Positions 48,863 to 59,420 of a DNA stretch of 64,000 bases are shown here, piece by piece. A program made the position numbers and the translations under genes. Source of the stretch: Ampelocalamus luodianensis (Eukaryota; Streptophyta; Magnoliopsida; Poales; Poaceae); contig JAYEVH010000352.1 of the NCBI GenBank assembly GCA_036346255.1, forward strand, positions 1-64,000, in the 5' to 3' direction. Below the pieces are notes generated by a model. The model saw only the letters and a list, made by a program, of their open reading frames with translations. It did no database searches and was not told the DNA's origin. The first letter of the stretch is position 1; the number at the start of each line of letters is the position of its first letter.

Positions 48863-50330
48863 ATCTCGACCCCGAGATTCGTTCTCCTCAGAGAACAGGT
48901 AGGGGTACTCCAACTTCAGCTGATCCTCGCGTTCCCAAGTGGCTTCTCTCTCTGAGTGGTTACTCCATTGCACTTTGCATAAGCGGATGATCGGCGTCTT
49001 GTGCGCTTCTCCACGACATCAAGAATCTTGATTGGATGCTCGGGATCGACAAGTCTTTACGGAGTGCAATGGTTTCAATTGGAGCTTGCTCTTACGGTAC
49101 TCTGAGGCATTTCTTGGTGAGAGGCGTGGAACACATTATGGACATCGACAAATTTCTGGTAATTCCGGTTGATATGCTACCTCTCCACGCTTAGCGGTGA
49201 TTGGGAGCGGGCCTATGTACCTTGGCGCAAGCTTGCCTTTCACTTTAAATCTTCGCATTCCTCGAAGGGTGACACTTTGAGGTACACATGATCTCCAACC
49301 CGAAAGTTAACTCTCACGACGGTTGTCGGCATAACTTTTCATGCGGGTGAGCGGCTTTGTATAGCGATCTCGATCAATTTGACTTTCTCTTACGCTTGCT
49401 TGAGAGTATCGCCGAAGATATAACCTTCTCTGATTCGACCAATGCAAGGGAGTTCGCATTTTCTCCCATAGAGTGCTTCAAGCGGGGACATCTTCAAACT
49501 GGATTGGTAGCTGTTGTTGTAGGCGAGTGTGCATCGGTAGACATCTCTCGGTCTACGGTAAACTCTAAAGCACAAGCCCAAGCATGTCTTCAAGAATCTG
49601 ATTACCCTTTCTATCATCCATCATCGAGGATGATATCTTGTGCTAAAGTTCAAGTGAGTTCCAAGTGCATCATGGAGACTAGCCGTAAATGCGAGGTGGC
49701 GAGAACCTCGATCCGAGACTATCCTCTTGGGTACTCCATGCGGACATACAATACGAGCCATATATAACTCGGCTAATTTATCTCCCTTGTAGGTGGTCTT
49801 CACGAGGATGAAATGGGCAACTTTGGTTAATCTGTCGATTATGACCCATACGGAATCATATCAGGTCTTGGTTCTCGGCGGACTGTAATGAAATCCATTC
49901 CAATTTCTTCCCACTTCCACCGAGGATTTGCGGTGGTTGCGACAATCTGCGGGTCTCGATGTTACGCCTTGATCCGTTGGCACACATCGCAACAAGCTAC
50001 GAACTCGGCGATGTCCTTTTCATTCGCGACCACCAATATAGAATCTTCATATCTTGATACATCTTGGTGCTTTGCCGGGTGTATGGTGTATCTTTGAGCT
50101 ATGGGCTTCTTTTAGAATCAATTCTTTGAGCTCCTTTTGGTGGGGAACAAAGAGACGTTTCCCATACCATAGGATTCCTTGTTGGTCTTCCACCATCTTT
50201 GAGGCTTTTCCTTTGATCATGAGATATTTAAATTTCTCAACTCTGTGGTGTCCTTTCGGCGGTCTTGATTTGTTCTTCTAAGGTTGGTTGAACTTCCATA
50301 GTCGCTAAGGTGCCTTGTTCTACTAACTCG
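48863..50330 (-). pseudogene. Gypsy integrase region (frameshifted)
   Basis: Inserts cDNA into the genome. Visible pieces on the minus strand are CPHGVPKRIVSDRGSRHLAF (about 49700-49765), which includes a conserved Asp of the DDE core, and LNFSTRYHPR (49621-49650). AYNNSYQSSLKMSPLEALYG (about 49430-49490) is the usual end of the core. Pieces are in different frames, with about eight visible disruptions. The C-terminal domain between 48863 and 49390 can only be followed in short stretches. Confidence 0.8.
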
Positions 50331-51640
50331 AGGTTAAGTGCCTCTAATTCCTTGCAAAGCTCAGGTTGATACTCTTGAACCACAACATTATTGCAGAGGA
50401 CTTACGGCTTAATGCATCGGCCACTACATTAGCCTTCCCGGGATGGTAATGAACATCAAGTCGTAATCCTTAATCAGTTCTAACCATCTCCTTTGTCGGA
50501 GGTTGAGTGCATGCAGGTGAAAATGTACTTAAGACTCTTGTGGTCCGTATAGATATTACAATGATTTCCAATCAAGTAATGCCGCCAAATCTTTAGGGCA
50601 TGCACTCTACCGCTAACTCCAAATCATGAGTTGGATAGTTGTCTTCATGTGGGCGGAGTTGTGCGGATGCATATGCCACGACTTTTCCTCCTTGCATAAG
50701 TACGCAGCCAAGACCTTGGCGCCAAGCATCACAATAGACTTCAAAGTCCTTGTGTATGTCAGCAAGACTAACACCGTGCGAGTTAACTTCTTCTTCAACT
50801 CTTGGAAACTCTTTTCACAAGCTTACGTCCATTCGTACTTCTTCTCCTTCTTGGCGGTGGGTCATTAGTGCGGATAGTTTGGAGAATCCTTCAATGAAGC
50901 GTCACGTAGTATCCGACCATTCGAGAAAACTACGCGCCGGTCAATGAGGTTGGTTGTTTCCATCCCAACACGGTTTCTACTTTGGATGGGTCAGCTGCGA
51001 CTCCTCCAGTGGATCTGATATGTCCGAGGAAACCGATCTCTTGAAGCCAAAATTCACACTTGTGTACTTGGCATACAACCGATGTTCTTTAAGCTTCTCC
51101 GGGACCAAATGCGGATGTTGGCATGTTCCTCATTAGTCTTGGAGTAGATTAAGATGTCGATCTATGAACACGACAACAAACTTATCCGGTATTCCATGAA
51201 TACTTTGTTCATAAGGTTCATGAAGTAGGTGGTGCATTTGTCAAGCCAAGCGACATAACAGTGAACTCATACAAGCCATACAGGGTGGTAAAAATTTGTT
51301 TTAGGGATGTCCTCGGCCCTAATCTTAACTCGATGGTATCGACCTTAGGTCTATCTTGGAGAACATCTTGTTCTCTGACGGTTGGTCGAATAGATCATCA
51401 ATGCGGGGCAAGGATACTTATTCTTGATGGTCACCTCATTGAGGGCTCTGTAATCCACACACAATCGGCGGTGCCATCCTTTTCTTTACAAAAATCTTGC
51501 GAACCCTGTGGGGATGAGCTAGGTCTAATAAATCCATTTTCTGTAATTCTTCCATTTGTACCTTAAGCTCTTCAAGCTCATCAAGCGCCATCCTATATGG
51601 CCTCTTGGCAATTGGGGCTGCATTCCGGCTTTAGGTTGAT
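50331..51640 (-). pseudogene. Gypsy reverse transcriptase and RNase H region (frameshifted)
   Basis: The catalytic RT motif is seen on the minus strand as KFVVVFID followed, after an inserted base, by DILIYSKT (51141-51180). The RNase H end is visible as VHYHPGKANVVADALSRK (about 50400-50455) after LNLRQRRWLELIKDYDL-type sequence with small shifts. The frame is broken repeatedly, so no product can be made as given. Confidence 0.75.
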
Positions 51641-51648
51641 CACAAATT

Positions 51649-52041
51649 CTATGTCTCGATGCAGTGGCATGCCGAGCAATTCTTCCGGAAAAACTTAGGG
51701 TAATCTTGAACTACGGTGTTGTTTCGAGTCACCTTCTCGAGGTTATGGATTATACGATCCAAACACGAGGAGCGGTCTACATTAACCTTTATTGTGGTAC
51801 CGGGTTTTGGTGAGTACCACCTTCTGTTAACCTGATCTATCATTCCTTGGTATCGGGCCAACCAATCCATCCCTAGGATGATATCGAGTTTGGGTGAAGT
51901 ACTAGAAGGTTTGCTAGGAATCGAGAATTTTCCATAGCAATCTCTATTCGGGGACTTACTAAGATAGTAGTCAAGGGTCCCGGGTGAACTAAGTACCACG
52001 GGTTTCTTTAGCTTAAAGGTTGGCAACAAGCCTTTCAACAA
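51649..52041 (-). pseudogene. Gypsy protease / RT-linker region
   Basis: Minus-strand frame with DIILGMDWLARYQGMID (about 51840-51890), the conserved segment downstream of the aspartic protease active site, then sequence leading into RT. The DTG active-site triplet itself is not in this open stretch. It continues the polyprotein after gag. Confidence 0.7.
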
Positions 52042-52293
52042 ATTTTCTTGATATGAAAGAATGCTAAGCTCGAATCAAACAAAACTTGTCTTTGATGCTT
52101 GATTTAACAGAGAACGTACCCATTAGAACTCTGTAGCTTCCTGAGCCTCCTCGGTGTGACATGGTTCACATGGCGCGGTTTGGTGTCGAGGTAGATCTAG
52201 GCGCTGCGGGCACGATGGTTCCTACTTGGAGTGATGTTTGACCTTGGTGGCGTGGCTCTGAGTTGAACTTGGCGGAGTGTTACGGCGTTGAGG

Positions 52294-53371
52294 GCATCGG
52301 TTGGCAAAGTGTCCTCTCACTCCACGGTGGAAACAATGGAGATGAGAGCTTTGGGTTGCTTGTTGCGGGTTTGTCCGTGGGACGAAGGATGCGAAACCAT
52401 TCCCATTGGTGCGCGGTGGAGCTTGAGTTCCTTGTGGAGAAACTACGGTGGCTTAAAAGATGAGTTGCCAGGAATGTTGACTTATGAGGAAAGCCACCTT
52501 GCGGCTACGGAATACCATCTTTCTCTTACGGCTAACTTCCGCAATCTTCTTCTCGTTTTCCAAGACGAGGGCTTTGTTGATCAAGTGGTGGAAGCTAGAA
52601 ATCATGGAGGATAAGGCGGCTTCTCATGTCTCCACGCATTCCTTCCACAAAGCGGTCTATCTTCTCTTTCGCATCGCCTCGTCCACCGGGGCGTAGCGAG
52701 CAAGTCAGTTAAACTTGGTTAGATATTCATTGGTCGTCATTTGACCTTGCTTGAGAGTTCTAAACTCATTCTTCTTTAGCCTCATTGTACGGCGGTACAA
52801 AGTTAGTCTGGCGGTCTTGAACTCGCTCCGGAGATTGGTCGCCATGCAGTGCGGTCTCGTCGGTGTATTGCCAGCAATTGCTTCAACGATGGCGAGATCC
52901 TGCTGATCTCGATGAGCGGATCTTTGCTTTGCCGTTTCTTCTTCTCCACGCTCTCGGGCTTTCACCACCTTGAGCAAAGAAGGTAGTTCTCCCACCAGCG
53001 GCGGCTCCTTTCAAGCGGTGAGTGGCAAAGTCCACCTTGTCTTCCTCGAGCATCGGGCTGGCGGAGCTTCTTCTCGGTATCCACGAGCCAATCTTACGCT
53101 TCGAGGGTTCATCTGCCGAGGCAAAGGTAAGAGGTCTTGTCTGAGGAAATCGCCCGACTTAGAGTGGCGATCGTCGCTCTGCTTGTTGATTAGCGAGCAA
53201 GGCTTGAAGGATTTGGGCTTGTTGTTGCATAACTTGTGCCATTGTTGGATGCTCGGCGGTGGGGAGGTAGGTCTTGTCCACGACCACGGCCATAGCCACG
53301 GCCTCTTCCACGACCTTCTGAAAGCACCACGGTGGGGAGGCGGCTCTCCTTGGTGCCATGCGGAGAAACAC
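52294..53371 (-). pseudogene. Gypsy gag
   Basis: Capsid precursor. N-terminus MAPRRAASPPW (about 53358), then a Gln-rich helix (MAQVMQQQAQILQALLANQ, 53175-53240). The retrotransposon gag domain includes RLKKNEFRTLKQGQM (about 52730-52780). The C-terminal knuckle CFHRGVRGHFANRC (52294-52335) has Arg where the second zinc-binding Cys should be. Several frameshifts lie between these parts. Confidence 0.75.
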
Positions 53372-53810
53372 TAAGGCTCGAGAACTAGAGAGGGTAGTAT
53401 ATGAGGTTCACGGCCCTCTAAGGCACACACGAAGAAAGAAATCAAATTGAACCAACAACACAAATGCGATCCAAAGCCCGAATGGCTACAATTCATTAAT
53501 ATTAGGGGTAAGTGTTACATGACTCCTAAGACCACGACATATAGGCCATGCAAAGCCATGACACGAGATACAAACACAACGCCTACAAAGGTGGATAAAG
53601 AAAGTGCTTGCACCCAAAGACTACCTAGCAAGCACCGCTAGTTAACCTAGCTATCGACTACTCCCCTCATGGGTGATTACCACCACAAGTGGTACGATTA
53701 CGAGGATCGAAGCAGCCGCGGCGATGGTCGGCGCGCGGAGCGGCGAGGTGGCGCCCGCGGTCGAACTCGTCGAAGCCAGCGGCGGGTCGGGCTGCGTCCA
53801 CGGTGGACTC

Positions 53811-54479
53811 TCAAAGGTGCGGTCGGTCGGCGGTGGGCGACTTTCTTGCGCCGTGAGCGGGTGCGGGTCCTCGGGAAAGCGTCGGCTGGCACGGGTTGTC
53901 GAACGACGGCGGGTGCGGCGAGGCGAGGCGGCAGCAGAGGCTAGGCGGCGGTGCGATGGCGGCTCGGCGGGCCAACTCGCGCAGCGGCGTCTCTCTCCGC
54001 TCTACCTCGCGGTGAGCTTCATCATCTCTCGAACATGTTGCCACGGAGGGTGTCTGAGTGCTCGTAGCTGCTTGGTGAGGAGAAATCGGCGTCCGATCTA
54101 AATCAACGGCGTTGGCGAGGCGATCGACAAGGCTGCGTGGTTGGAGCGATGTGACAGTGCGGGTCATCCGCCGGGCGTGGCGGATCACGGTAAAGCTCTC
54201 CATCTGGAGAGTCGGATGGAAGCGAAGGCGAGCTCTGCGAAGGTCTCCATGCATCGCACAAGCGAGGCGCGGCAAGTCGTGCCACATCTGGGACAAGCAT
54301 CCAAAGCACGGCTCTGGGGTGCTCGGCCTTGAAGGTGTGAGTATTGAACTCACCTCCCTAGCATAGAGGAAAACCTCCATGCTCCAAGTCTCTCGGTCCA
54401 AGCACTGAGTCATCAGGCCCATGAAGATAGGCGGATGGTAGTAACCCAGAATCTTGCATCGGTGGCGAAAAATCCCCAC
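53811..54479 (-). CDS. ORF in the gypsy leader (222 codons, unknown)
   Basis: Open frame between the primer site and gag on the coding strand, starting MGIFRHRCKILGYYHPPIFM. The first 40 residues look protein-like; the rest is Arg/Pro/Ser-rich and could be compositional. Some plant gypsy elements carry an extra ORF before gag; whether this is one is uncertain. No domain recognised. The 330 bp between it and gag show short frames only. Confidence 0.3.
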   Translation of the reverse strand: MGIFRHRCKILGYYHPPIFMGLMTQCLDRETWSMEVFLYAREVSSILTPSRPSTPEPCFGCLSQMWHDLPRLACAMHGDLRRARLRFHPTLQMESFTVIRHARRMTRTVTSLQPRSLVDRLANAVDLDRTPISPHQAATSTQTPSVATCSRDDEAHREVERRETPLRELARRAAIAPPPSLCCRLASPHPPSFDNPCQPTLSRGPAPAHGARKSPTADRPHL

Positions 54480-54728
54480 GAAGCCTCAGAGGTCTTCTCA
54501 GTGAGAGAAAAAGTCCGAGAGAGCGAGCGACTGAGCGACCATCTAAAATTTTGAAAACAAGAGGAAGTCGATGAGAATAAATCCAAGTGAAGTAGGATGA
54601 GTACGAACTAGGAATGACAAGTAAAGCGATAAATACACTATATTTTTGCCAAAGCTTTTCTTAGGTTTGAAAATAAGACTCAAGACCTTAGGCAACGACC
54701 AATCTAACTAAGGCTCCTACGATCGTAT

Positions 54729-54740
54729 GCTCGATACCGA
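54729..54740 (-). other. Primer binding site of the gypsy element (altered)
   Basis: The minus strand reads TCGGTATCGAGC three bases inside the 5' LTR. It is the tRNA-iMet type TGGTATCAGAGC with one base missing in the CAG and a changed first position. Confidence 0.65.
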
Positions 54741-54743
54741 CTC

Positions 54744-57564
54744 TGTCGGACCGGATTTGTAATCCGAATCCTCTCGTGAAAAATCTGCGCTATTCCTGGA
54801 TCGGTAGATAGCGCTCACGGACACATTCTTTGAATCATCTCATACATTGCGTAGACCAAATCATGCATTAATACAAGCATCCGAGTTCAAATAGACCACG
54901 TCGGTCGGAGTTTACAATAGGGCGATCGGGCCAAATGAGTTCATTACAAAATCTCGAGTGCGTTAGCGGAAGCAAAGGGGTAGAGCAAGTCTCTCCACGA
55001 GCAAGCGGCGAGTACCATGTGTACGACCGATATTAGCCACGAGCTTGGATAATATAGGATGTACACGAGTACCAACGGGCCAACGGTGGCGAGACTCAGA
55101 CTACGGGACTATGCTACTCTTCTTCATGTCCTTGCTCCTCGGCGTCCTGGTCCTCGTAGTAGACGTAGTCTCCATGATCCACGGGTTCTGAGGGTTGGGG
55201 GAAAGAGCGAGGATGAGCACAACTACCGTGCTCGCGAGCCAACACACAGTATGCAATATTATACATGCAAGGCTTAACAAGGATGGCTCGGGTTTATTTA
55301 TTTGCACAAAGCAATATTTTGAGTACCAATATTAAAAAGTCCTATCACTTAGCATTTTAACCAAATTGCATTTGCTAAAGAGATTACTTGTGCAATATTT
55401 ATAACAGTAGAGGTTACCTCCACCTCATGCTTAATTTTGATAGCGGTTACATCCACCACTTAACATCACTGGGGTACATCCACCCAGGAAAAACCAAATC
55501 CAGGGTCACAGCGACCCAACACATTTTATCCCGCCCACAAGGTTTTATAAACAGAACTAACTCTTGTAAGTTCCCATGTCCGCCCTTGACCGTGGGCACG
55601 GCTATTCGAACAGTTCATTACACTCTGCAGAGGTTGTACACTTTTCCCACAAGAGACAATCATCTTGACATGTACACATGTTTCCGTAGACACGTGAGTC
55701 AAAGGGAGATCATCACAAGGCCTTTACAATGCATCCACCAGTATTTGTTACACCCGCTAAGGTTTCACCTGAGAAGGATGACGCTCACATAGACCCGTCA
55801 ACCCTTTCCCAGACCCCCTCTTGCGCCACACGGCTTACGTTCACATAGACCCGTAAGTCGTACACCCCAACCCATAACCACAAAGGCTTATGGCGTAGCG
55901 GGTCATCTGCCTGGTGCAACTCATACTAACGGATACAAATTATTTAGCAGTCGACACCATTATAGACATGTGGTTGTCTTGTTTTACATTGGGAGGTCAT
56001 CACGAGTTAAGTCCTTAGGGACCATCTAGGCGGTTCATACCACATACCATCCACAAACCAACATTTCTTGGGCTGCATTAGCACCCACCAACATACCATC
56101 CATCATACCATCCATCATACCATCCGCCCAGATGTGACAAGCAATTTCTTTAGGGTTTTTAAGAGGTATGAAAATACAACATCATAACCATCGATCATTT
56201 ACACCCAATGTTGCCCAAATCATGTTCATTTCAAAAGATGATGAATGGGGTAGATAATACCCCGATACTTAAGCAAGACTAGCATGGCGCTTAAGTATAG
56301 CCTATACTAGTATAGTTACCCAATATTTACTAGGGTGACAAGGGTGTATGGCAATTCAATTATCAAAGGATGGTGTATTAATAATAAAGCATCAACATGG
56401 CATCTAACTACCTTAGGGTATTTAACATACATTTGCATAGGGAATAAAGCATGCAATTTGATATTTAAAAGAACATAATTTGCATAAGCTGTAGGTTCAA
56501 CATGATCAAAGTGTCGACTACTTTGGGTCTCTGGCTAGATGATCTTGATATTCTTGAGCTTGATCGAAGTGGGGTCTCAGGCTTCTCCGAACTCTCGCGA
56601 TCGATCGATAGGAAAAGAAATAGACGAGCAAATAAATTAATTAAATAACAAAAACTCATCAAATGAGCTCCAAAAAGAACCAAACTAGCACCAAAAGAAA
56701 GAGCTTGAATTTAGAAATTTTTAGAAACAAACTTTGCAATTTTTGGAGCTAAAAAGAGGGAGAAAAAGACATTTGAAACCTCTCTTTTGAAATAGAAAAG
56801 AAAAAGAAAGGAAAAACAATAACAAAAAAGAAAAGAGAAAACGGCCCACGGCCTTGGCGCTCGCCCAGCGCAAGCGGCTGGCATGCAAGGCGTGTGCGGC
56901 CCAGGGCCGTGGTCAAGAAAAGAAGGGAGGCAGGGGGGGTTTCGGCTCGAGTCTCACTCGGCGAGGAGGATCAAGGCGGCGCGGCGCACGGGGAGGAGGG
57001 AGGAGGGTGGCGGCGGCGGCGCACGGAGAGGAGGGAGGAGGGTGGCGGCGGCGGCGCACGGAGAGGAGGGAGGAGGGTGGCGGCGGCGGCGCACGGAGAA
57101 GAGGGCTCGGGGCGGCGACGGCGATGGAGCAGCGGCGCACGAGGAAGATGAAGCGGCGGCGAAGGTGAGTCTCTCGGCTCCTTCTGCTCGGTTTCTTGCT
57201 CGGGGAAGGGGAGGAAGAAGGGGGGAAGGTGAAGAAGAGGGAGCGAAGGGCGCCGGGTTTTTAAAGGCCGAGGGGGGGGAACCTTGGATCCGGCGGTGGG
57301 AATGCCGAGGGCGCGGCGGGGCTGCGCGGCAGTCGAGGCGGGGTAGAGGGATGGGACGGGACGAGGGCGCGGCGGCCGGAGCGTTGACGCGGCGGCGCGG
57401 CCGAGGCGAGCGAGGCATGGCGGGCCGGGCTAGGGTTAGGGCGGTTTGGGAAGAAGGGCTCGGGGCTTTGGGAAGAACCGAATCTTTGAGCAATTTGGGA
57501 AGTTTTTGGGGTTTGCGTTCTTGGATTTTGAAGATCTTGCGAAACCACAAATTTGGATGCTACA
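54744..57564 (-). repeat. 5' LTR of the gypsy element
   Basis: 2,821 bp. Compared with the 3' LTR it has a longer GC-rich minisatellite (three units of about 40 bp, 56995-57110) and many one-base losses in CAG, CTG and CCG words. Confidence 0.92.
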
Positions 57565-57728
57565 TTTCATATGGGAGCTAACGGCAAAGCCAGGAGAGGT
57601 GACGGGCGTGGTATTTTGTGGAACAGAGCGAAGGAACGGTGGTATTAAACTGAACCTGAAGAATACATTGGTATTAAACTGAACTATAGTTTCCTTAATG
57701 GTACCAACTCAATTATTCCTTTTTCTTT

Positions 57729-58860
57729 TCACAGTTTTGTGGACACCACTGATGCAGTCAATCACGTCCCTCCACTCTAGTCTCTACTACTTAAAAATAC
57801 GAGTTAGTGACGGTCCGTCCTCCTACCAGCTTTCTCATCCGTTTGATCGACACTCGGATCATCAACGGACCAGATCAACTAACGTAGCAAGCAACCGTCC
57901 GACACACCCACGTACGATTAAAATCAGTTTCTCCTCGATTTTTCTTGCCTACCCCATTCCCCACGCACAAACATCCATCGGCATCCCCTCCAACCGTCGC
58001 CTCGCCCACCTCCTCACCACCGCCTTCGCCGCCGGCTTGCTCAACTCCCGCTCTCTTCCTCCCTTGCCCTCGCCCGCGCTGCACCGCACCGCGCACCTCC
58101 TCCCCTTCGCCCGCATGCTTGTTTCCGCCCCCCCGCCGCCCTTGGCTCGCTCCTCACCGCTCTCTTCCTCCTCTCCCACGCCGCTCTGACCTTCCTCCTC
58201 CCCTTCATACGCCCTCTCATCGCCCACCACGACTCCTCGCGGTGTGCCGCCGGATACCACCCGCCGCCCCACCATACATAGACCACGGCACCACCCCAAC
58301 GCCTCCTAATCCTCGTCGCCACCTCCGCGCTCTGTGGGTAGCGCCCGGCTATGGGTCCATGGACTTTCGAGCACGACGGAGGTGGTGAGGGCCGCGAGGA
58401 GGCTGGCGGCGGAGGTGAGTACGGTGGCGTGGACTGGAGGTGGTGGGCGTGGGTGCGGGTCCGTCGGTGGGCGTGGCGGGGATGCGTGGCGCGATCGGGA
58501 GAGGGCGTGGAGGGCGCGAGAGTGCGTCTCGGCGAGGCACCGCCGCGCGCCGCACCAGCGCCAAGGAGGCAGGGAGCTATGCCAACTTGTTTCTTTTTTC
58601 CTTGCCCACCACCTATTTGCTCAAATGTCCCAATACTGAGATCTTGAACTTCTTTTCTGAATTTACATAGTACAACTTTGCTTCTCATTTAGTTAAAACC
58701 CGCGTACATATTGTTAGATCGATCTTGGTCAGTAATTTACAGAGTTTTGGATTGGTCCACTTATTGTTCAATCTTCATCAAATTATTCATGAGCTGATGT
58801 CTCACGTAGTTTTTTATATCTATCAAGAACAATTTAAAGTGTGAAACATGGGCTACAGGT
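57729..58860. other. GC-rich region with coding-like fragments, unrecognised
   Basis: Right flank of the MULE. Positions 57950-58320 and 58330-58600 are GC-rich with open frames on both strands. One plus-strand frame around 58130-58250 gives a hydrophobic stretch (GSLLTALFLLSHAALTFLL), and another ends RRLAAE/GTGAG near 58417, a possible splice donor. No domain was recognised and the frames are not consistent, so this may be a degraded gene or just CG-rich DNA. Confidence 0.25.
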
Positions 58861-58917
58861 GCTTGAATGCTACGATAACCATGGAAAGGAGCAGCTCGAT
58901 GTGGGATACATAGAACA

Positions 58918-59180
58918 TTGCTGGCGGCCAAACCCGACGACCACTGCCTCCTTGCCTCCCGCGATGGCAAGGTCCCTATCGTCATCCTCCCAGCACGATT
59001 CGGTCACACACACATCCACGGCTTTGTGCCCCTCGGATCCTCCTACGGCATGATTGTGCCTGCCGATGATCGTGGCGATATGCACCTGCTCGACCTAATC
59101 ACCGGCTTGCCATAGACTGCTGCTCCCTGTCATGATGTTGCCCATCGTTGACCGAATCGAAGGGAGCCTGACATTGGATC
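58918..59180 (+). pseudogene. DUF295-like protein fragment
   Basis: A plus-strand frame with AKPDDHCLLASRDGKV, then HGFVPLGSSYGMIVPADDRG and MHLLDLITG resembles the N-terminal half of grass DUF295 proteins, often found with an F-box. It stops at 59113-59115; the following PVMMLPIVDRIEG-type sequence lies past the stop. No F-box precedes it and the C-terminal half is missing, so it is treated as a gene fragment. Function of the family is unknown to me beyond its link to F-box proteins. Confidence 0.5.
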
Positions 59181-59224
59181 GAACGACCAGAAGCAAAGCG
59201 TGCCTTCCTTTTAATTTCCCAGAC

Positions 59225-59420
59225 TGCCTGCCTTGTGTTTTGTAGCCTGAAGGATGAGATGATCCAGCTATACCTGAACAACTTGGCTGTGGCGGCGGCA
59301 CCGAGGGAGGTGTGTTTGCTGGGCACTCCGAGGTGTTATGGGATTGGGATGGTGGTAGGGACATTGGGTGTTTCCAAGCAGCAAGTGCGCGATGCCCTAT
59401 TGGAGGTAATATGTGGCTTG
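59225..59420 (+). other. Coding-like segment, unrecognised
   Basis: Plus-strand frame LKDEMIQLYLNNLAVAAAP and VCLLGTPRCYGIGMVVGTLG, VSKQQVRDALLEV, preceded by a TTGTGTTTTGTAG that could be a splice acceptor and followed by GAGGTAATA, a possible donor. It reads like an internal exon but I do not recognise the protein. It could belong to the same degraded locus as the piece at 58918. Confidence 0.35.

Larger units (their letters stand above)
46024..57564 (-). mobile_element. Full-length Ty3/gypsy retrotransposon inserted in the MULE
   Basis: Two LTRs of about 2.82 kb (46024-48840 and 54744-57564), each TGTCGG...GCTACA on the plus strand, surround a 5.9-kb internal region. A 5-bp duplication TTTCA flanks it (46019-46023 and 57565-57569). 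Order on the minus strand: 5' LTR, primer site, leader with a long ORF, gag, protease, RT, RNase H, integrase, polypurine tract, 3' LTR. This PR-RT-RH-IN order defines gypsy. The LTRs align nearly base for base over long stretches, so insertion is recent; many differences sit at CAG/CTG/CCG sites. Confidence 0.93.
42123..57719 (-). mobile_element. Mutator-like element (MULE), about 4 kb, split by a gypsy insertion
   Basis: Terminal inverted repeats of about 170-190 bp: GGAATAATTGGGTTGGTACC at the left and GGAATAATTGAGTTGGTACC in reverse complement at the right. A perfect 9-bp duplication TTTTTCTTT flanks it (42114-42122 and 57720-57728), the MULE hallmark. Without the gypsy element (46024-57564 plus one TTTCA) the MULE is about 4.05 kb. 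It contains a minus-strand transposase remnant and a plus-strand GRF zinc-finger gene, convergent with each other. Confidence 0.92.

Noticed and set aside
57949..58688. Gene on either strand in the GC-rich block (ORFs to 215 codons)
   Set aside because: Several overlapping frames are open on both strands with Pro/Arg/Gly-rich composition and no domain; kept only as an unrecognised coding-like region.
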